DNA of 64,000 bases. Origin: Rothia sp. ZJ932. Lineage in GTDB: Bacteria > Actinomycetota > Actinomycetes > Actinomycetales > Micrococcaceae. Below are positions 60,815 to 64,000 of the stretch, one piece after another. A program made the position numbers and the translations under genes. A model generated the notes under the pieces. It worked only from the letters and a program-made list of their open reading frames with translations. It had not been told where the DNA came from and did no database searches. The first letter of the stretch is position 1; every line of letters begins with the position of its first letter. The stretch spans positions 310,001-374,000 of the forward strand of contig NZ_CP070480.1 of the NCBI RefSeq assembly GCF_016924835.1, written 5' to 3'.

Positions 60815-61735
60815 TTAGAGTAGACCTGCTGCCTCAACGATGCCGCGAATACGCTCGCGTTCGCTGTCGCCCAAGGTCTCCATGGGGGTTGACATGGTGT
60901 TGGATTCGAGAACACCGATGATCTCAAGAGCGGTTTTGAAAGCACCGAGACCCGCTGCGCCACCTGAGACAGTGGGGGTTTCTACAAAGACGATGTTGAA
61001 CAGGTCAGCCAGGCGGTCCTGCTCTTTACGCGCTGCGTCCCAGTCACCCGCAACAGCAGCGTCGTACAGACGCTTGTAGCCTGCGGGGTCGACGTTGCCG
61101 AGACCCGGAACAATACCGTGAGCGCCGGAGAGCATCGCGCCGTCGCATACAACTTCGTGACCGGTGAATAGCGAGAAGCCTTCGATGTCGCGGGTAGCCT
61201 GAGCCAGCAGTCGGAATGAAACATCATCGCCCGATGAATCCTTCACACCCACAATAACGCCCTCGCGAGCCAGTTTGGTCAGCAGGGGAACGCTGAGCTT
61301 CTGCTTGGTACGAACGGGTACGTCGTAGACAAAGACAGGTACATCAACAGCTGCAGCTACTTCGCGGAAGTGACGCTCTTCTTCGATGGGGTTATCCAGC
61401 GCGTAGTACTGGCTGGTGATAACGATAGCATCGCCGCCAATAGCCAGCAGGCGCTTTGCCTCATCAATGACGCGCGCGGTGGTCTGATCGTTGGTACCTA
61501 CGATGACGGGCACACGACCCTCGTTAGCCTCAATCACGGTCTTGAGCGCAGTTTCACGCTCTGCGTTGGTCAGGTAGGGAACTTCACCGGAAGAACCGAG
61601 AACGAACAGACCGTTGACGCCGCCTTCAATCAGGTGCGCAACTGATTTTTTCAGTGACTCAACATCGAGCTGACCATCAGCGGTACGGGGGGTAAGTACC
61701 GGGGGAATAACGCCCGAAAACTTGGGATTTGCCAT
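60815..61735 (-). CDS. nanA: N-acetylneuraminate lyase / dihydrodipicolinate-synthase family aldolase
   Basis: A 306-residue TIM-barrel aldolase. LGSSGEVPYLT binds the 2-oxoacid, Tyr137 lies in VFVYDVPVR, and the Schiff-base Lys165 lies in VGVKDSSGD. In this context it should split sialic acid into ManNAc and pyruvate. The GSSGE form and DVPVRT differ from enterobacterial NanA, so another 2-oxo-acid substrate is possible. It lies 109 bases after the ABC ATPase gene. Confidence 0.82.
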   Translation of the reverse strand: MANPKFSGVIPPVLTPRTADGQLDVESLKKSVAHLIEGGVNGLFVLGSSGEVPYLTNAERETALKTVIEANEGRVPVIVGTNDQTTARVIDEAKRLLAIGGDAIVITSQYYALDNPIEEERHFREVAAAVDVPVFVYDVPVRTKQKLSVPLLTKLAREGVIVGVKDSSGDDVSFRLLAQATRDIEGFSLFTGHEVVCDGAMLSGAHGIVPGLGNVDPAGYKRLYDAAVAGDWDAARKEQDRLADLFNIVFVETPTVSGGAAGLGAFKTALEIIGVLESNTMSTPMETLGDSERERIRGIVEAAGLL

Positions 61736-61844
61736 GGTATAAAAAACTCCTTTATTTTACAAAGATATAAAAAGTGTGGTGAAAGCGGCGCACCCACTGT
61801 GGCAGTGGTGAATCAGTGGATGCACCGTCGCATCAAAAGCGGAA

Positions 61845-62729
61845 TTAGACGTGCAAGAGGGTGGGCGCTGCGCCCAAGAGCTTGCGAGTGTAATCCTGGG
61901 TGGGGTGATCGAAAACCTGCTCAGCAGAACCCTGCTCAACAATCTTGCCCTTGTTCATCACGCAGATGCGGTCAGAGACGTAGCGAACGGTTTGAATATC
62001 GTGAGAAATAAAGACCATACCCAAGAAGAGCTCTTCTTTCAGGTCGCTGAGCAGGTTCAGAACCTGCGCGCGAACTGATACGTCGAGAGCACTGGTGGGC
62101 TCATCAGCCACAATAATCTTGGGTTCCAAAGCCAATGCACGAGCAATTGCCACGCGCTGACGCTGACCACCTGAGATCTGTGAGGGCATCGCGTCCGCTG
62201 CTGACTGCGGCAAACCAACGAGGTTGAGCAGCTCGCGCACGCGACGGTCGCGTCCTGACTTATCGCCAATACCGTGAACATCTAGGGGATCTTTGAGAAT
62301 ATCCTGAATGGTCATACGCGGGTTAAGCGCGGTTGCCGGATCCTGGAAGATGATTGAAATATCAGAACCAAATTCCTTGCGGAAAGCAGCGTTGCGCTTG
62401 AGCGCGTTGCGTCCCTTGAAAGTCATCTGACCGTCGGTTGGCTTCTGCAAACCAACAACAACCGATGCCAAGGTTGACTTACCGCAACCAGATTCACCCA
62501 CGATACCGATGGTCTCACCGCGGCGAATCGACAGTGATACACCATCAACGGCTTTCACGATGTTCGGCTTGAAGATACCGCCGGTACGTGAACGGTGATA
62601 GACCTTGATGTCTTTGAGCTCAATAATGGGCTCTGAAACTCGGGCTACTGCCTCGCGACCCTGGGTGTTGAGCATGTTTTCCCCTGCCTCGCTGCTTGCT
62701 GCTACTGAGCCGTTTACTGATTCAGTCAT
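61845..62729 (-). CDS. Oligopeptide-type ABC transporter ATPase (OppF-like)
   Basis: A 294-residue ATPase. Walker A is GESGCGKST, the signature is ISGGQRQRVAIARAL, Walker B is IIVADEPTSALD and the switch region is VFISHDIQTV. The C-terminal EQVFDHPTQDYTRKLL is the Opp/Dpp family tail. ATG 62729 is used; the upstream frame overlaps the previous gene. Being encoded directly ahead of nanA, it probably powers sialic-acid uptake, like the oligopeptide-type SiaEFGI system of Corynebacterium. Confidence 0.9.
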   Translation of the reverse strand: MTESVNGSVAASSEAGENMLNTQGREAVARVSEPIIELKDIKVYHRSRTGGIFKPNIVKAVDGVSLSIRRGETIGIVGESGCGKSTLASVVVGLQKPTDGQMTFKGRNALKRNAAFRKEFGSDISIIFQDPATALNPRMTIQDILKDPLDVHGIGDKSGRDRRVRELLNLVGLPQSAADAMPSQISGGQRQRVAIARALALEPKIIVADEPTSALDVSVRAQVLNLLSDLKEELFLGMVFISHDIQTVRYVSDRICVMNKGKIVEQGSAEQVFDHPTQDYTRKLLGAAPTLLHV

Positions 62730-62733
62730 TGCC

Positions 62734-64000
62734 TTAAGCTCCCTGCTTGGTCGAGGTGGTTTCAAGGTGCGATGCCCAGTAGTGGTCTTCTTCGCCTTCA
62801 ACCGGCACAAAGACGAGCTGCTGGTTGGGGTCAGCACCCTCGCGCAGTGAGCGCGGAGCGAACCGGTCACCCTTGGCGAAGTCGCCGGGGGAAGGCACGG
62901 TGCCGGGAATCTGGTAGAGACGCTTAGAACCTGACTCAATTGAAAGAACTGAGCCCAACAGACCACGGGTGTACTCGTGCTTGGGGTTCATCAGCAACTG
63001 GCTGGTAGCGCCAGACTCTACAACCTGACCCGCGTACATCACCGAGATGCGGTGAGCTACCTGAGCCACCAGAGCCAAGTCGTGCGACACGAAGATCATG
63101 GCGAAGCCCAACTGCTCGCGCAGCTCGTTCAAGAGAGCAATAACTTCTTTCTGAACGGTCACGTCGAGCGCAGTGGTGGGCTCATCGGCAATCACGAGCT
63201 TGGGTGAGCGTGAAAGTGCCATAGCAATCAGCACGCGCTGACGCTGACCACCGGAGAGTTCGTGCGGGTAAGAGTTCAGAGTGCGTTCTGCATCAAGCTT
63301 TACCAGGGTGAGCAGTTCCTCGGGAGTCTTGCGTCCACCGCGGCGGGTCAGCTGCAACATCTGATCCTTAATCAGCATGGAGGGGTTGAGCGAGCTCAAC
63401 GCATCCTGGTAAACCATAGAGATCACAGCACCGCGAAGTTTCTGGTACTGATCCTCTGAGGCACCAACCAGCTCCTGACCCTCGAACATCACCGAACCGG
63501 TAATCTTTGCCTTCTTATCGAGCAAACCAATGATTGCCAGTGAAGTAATTGACTTACCTGAACCCGATTCGCCCACAAGACCCATAGTCTGACCCTCATG
63601 AACGGTGAAGGAGACGCGGTCAACAACAGGGGTGTCGCCGAAACGTTCGGGGAAGAAAATTGAGAGGTCTTTGACCTCAAGAATGACGCGAGCTTCTGAG
63701 TTCGCAATCAGACGGTCGCCACGGCGGCTCTCAGCGTCCTTGAGCTGAGTCAAAACACCTTCGAGGTTCTTTGAAGCCAGACGATCCTGATAGCCCTTTT
63801 CGCTGATCAACGCACCGGCTGAGATTTCTTCAGCGGTAATCTTGCGCGGAGTATCTGAAAGAGCATCGGTACCAACAGCTTCACCGTATGACTTATCATC
63901 AGCAGCTGAAGGAGCAGCGGTGAGAGCACCTGAGGTACGACCACCGGTGTTGTTCTCTTCATCGATCTTGACCTTGCGACGCAGCTTGGGGTTAACCATG
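62734..64000 (-). CDS. Oligopeptide-type ABC transporter, ATPase part, probably fused to a permease beyond the window
   Basis: At least 421 residues. The ATPase domain starts near residue 105, with Walker A GESGSGKS, signature LSGGQRQRVLIAMAL, Walker B LVIADEPTTALD and switch VSHDLALVAQ. An ATG lies at the very edge, but the first residues (NPKLRRKVKI) look like the cytosolic tail of a DppC permease. A linker of about 90 residues precedes the ATPase. It is therefore more likely the C-terminal part of a permease-ATPase fusion that continues past 64000. It lies four bases before the second ATPase gene. Confidence 0.85.
   Translation of the reverse strand, partial: MVNPKLRRKVKIDEENNTGGRTSGALTAAPSAADDKSYGEAVGTDALSDTPRKITAEEISAGALISEKGYQDRLASKNLEGVLTQLKDAESRRGDRLIANSEARVILEVKDLSIFFPERFGDTPVVDRVSFTVHEGQTMGLVGESGSGKSITSLAIIGLLDKKAKITGSVMFEGQELVGASEDQYQKLRGAVISMVYQDALSSLNPSMLIKDQMLQLTRRGGRKTPEELLTLVKLDAERTLNSYPHELSGGQRQRVLIAMALSRSPKLVIADEPTTALDVTVQKEVIALLNELREQLGFAMIFVSHDLALVAQVAHRISVMYAGQVVESGATSQLLMNPKHEYTRGLLGSVLSIESGSKRLYQIPGTVPSPGDFAKGDRFAPRSLREGADPNQQLVFVPVEGEEDHYWASHLETTSTKQGA

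Noticed and set aside
1-64000. CRISPR arrays, rRNA operons, prophage or defence islands
   Set aside because: No regularly spaced direct repeats, no rRNA-like sequence, and no phage structural, restriction-modification or toxin-antitoxin genes were recognised.

Overview
The window looks like a chromosomal segment of a mid-GC actinobacterium. The gene content and pairings (SseA with SufE, CstA with a YbdD-like protein, NarL-type two-component systems, lipoyl E1/E2 genes beside hisC, frequent GTG/TTG starts) fit the Micrococcaceae. The protein style suggests Rothia or a close relative; the genus is inference, as no marker such as 16S rRNA lies here.

Layout. 1-5.7 kb: housekeeping genes (winged-helix regulator, esterase, BCCT osmolyte transporter, sulfurtransferase plus SufE, SixA-like phosphatase). 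5.8-17.5 kb: a polyol catabolism locus. It has a polyol-porter MFS permease, a SorC-type regulator and three different dehydrogenases (zinc MDR, long-chain mannitol-type, SDR). It also has a dihydroxyacetone-kinase-like tetrulose kinase, an RpiB-like isomerase and two FGGY kinases. A matching operator-like motif precedes the permease and the enzyme operon. Nearly identical inverted hairpins bracket the core. 17.6-18.2 kb: two tRNA-Ser genes. 18.3-29.4 kb: quinone oxidoreductase, cstA and its partner, a small Cys-containing gene behind a DtxR-like iron box, an acyltransferase, a NarL two-component system divergent from an FtsX-type ABC exporter, a CitE-like lyase and a small membrane protein. 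29.6-34.1 kb: tRNA-Thr, a Tat lipoprotein of the DsbA fold, a decayed pair of DUF202 genes, a nitrilase-family amidase, acylphosphatase, a spermidine-synthase-like protein and a lipoprotein.

34.2-37.4 kb: two paralogous genes of unknown function, convergent, flank a scar holding a broken IS5-family element and a frameshifted ParA fragment. 37.5-46.9 kb: purB, a helical small protein plus a large lipase-like protein that resemble a secreted-effector pair, hisC, and a three-gene 2-oxoacid dehydrogenase operon (E1 alpha, E1 beta, E2). 47.3-50.5 kb: a response regulator, a histidine kinase and a kinase-like membrane protein lacking key residues, in one operon. 50.7-54.2 kb: membrane proteins, an acetyltransferase and a FadD-type ligase.

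54.2-64 kb: amino-sugar and sialic-acid catabolism. nagR-nagA diverge from nagB-esterase. A leftward operon follows, holding oligopeptide-type ABC genes, nanA, nanK, nanE and a DUF4862 gene. Together these would import sialic acid, split it to ManNAc, phosphorylate and epimerise it to GlcNAc-6-P, and pass it to NagA and NagB to give fructose-6-P. No CRISPR array, rRNA operon or intact mobile element was seen.
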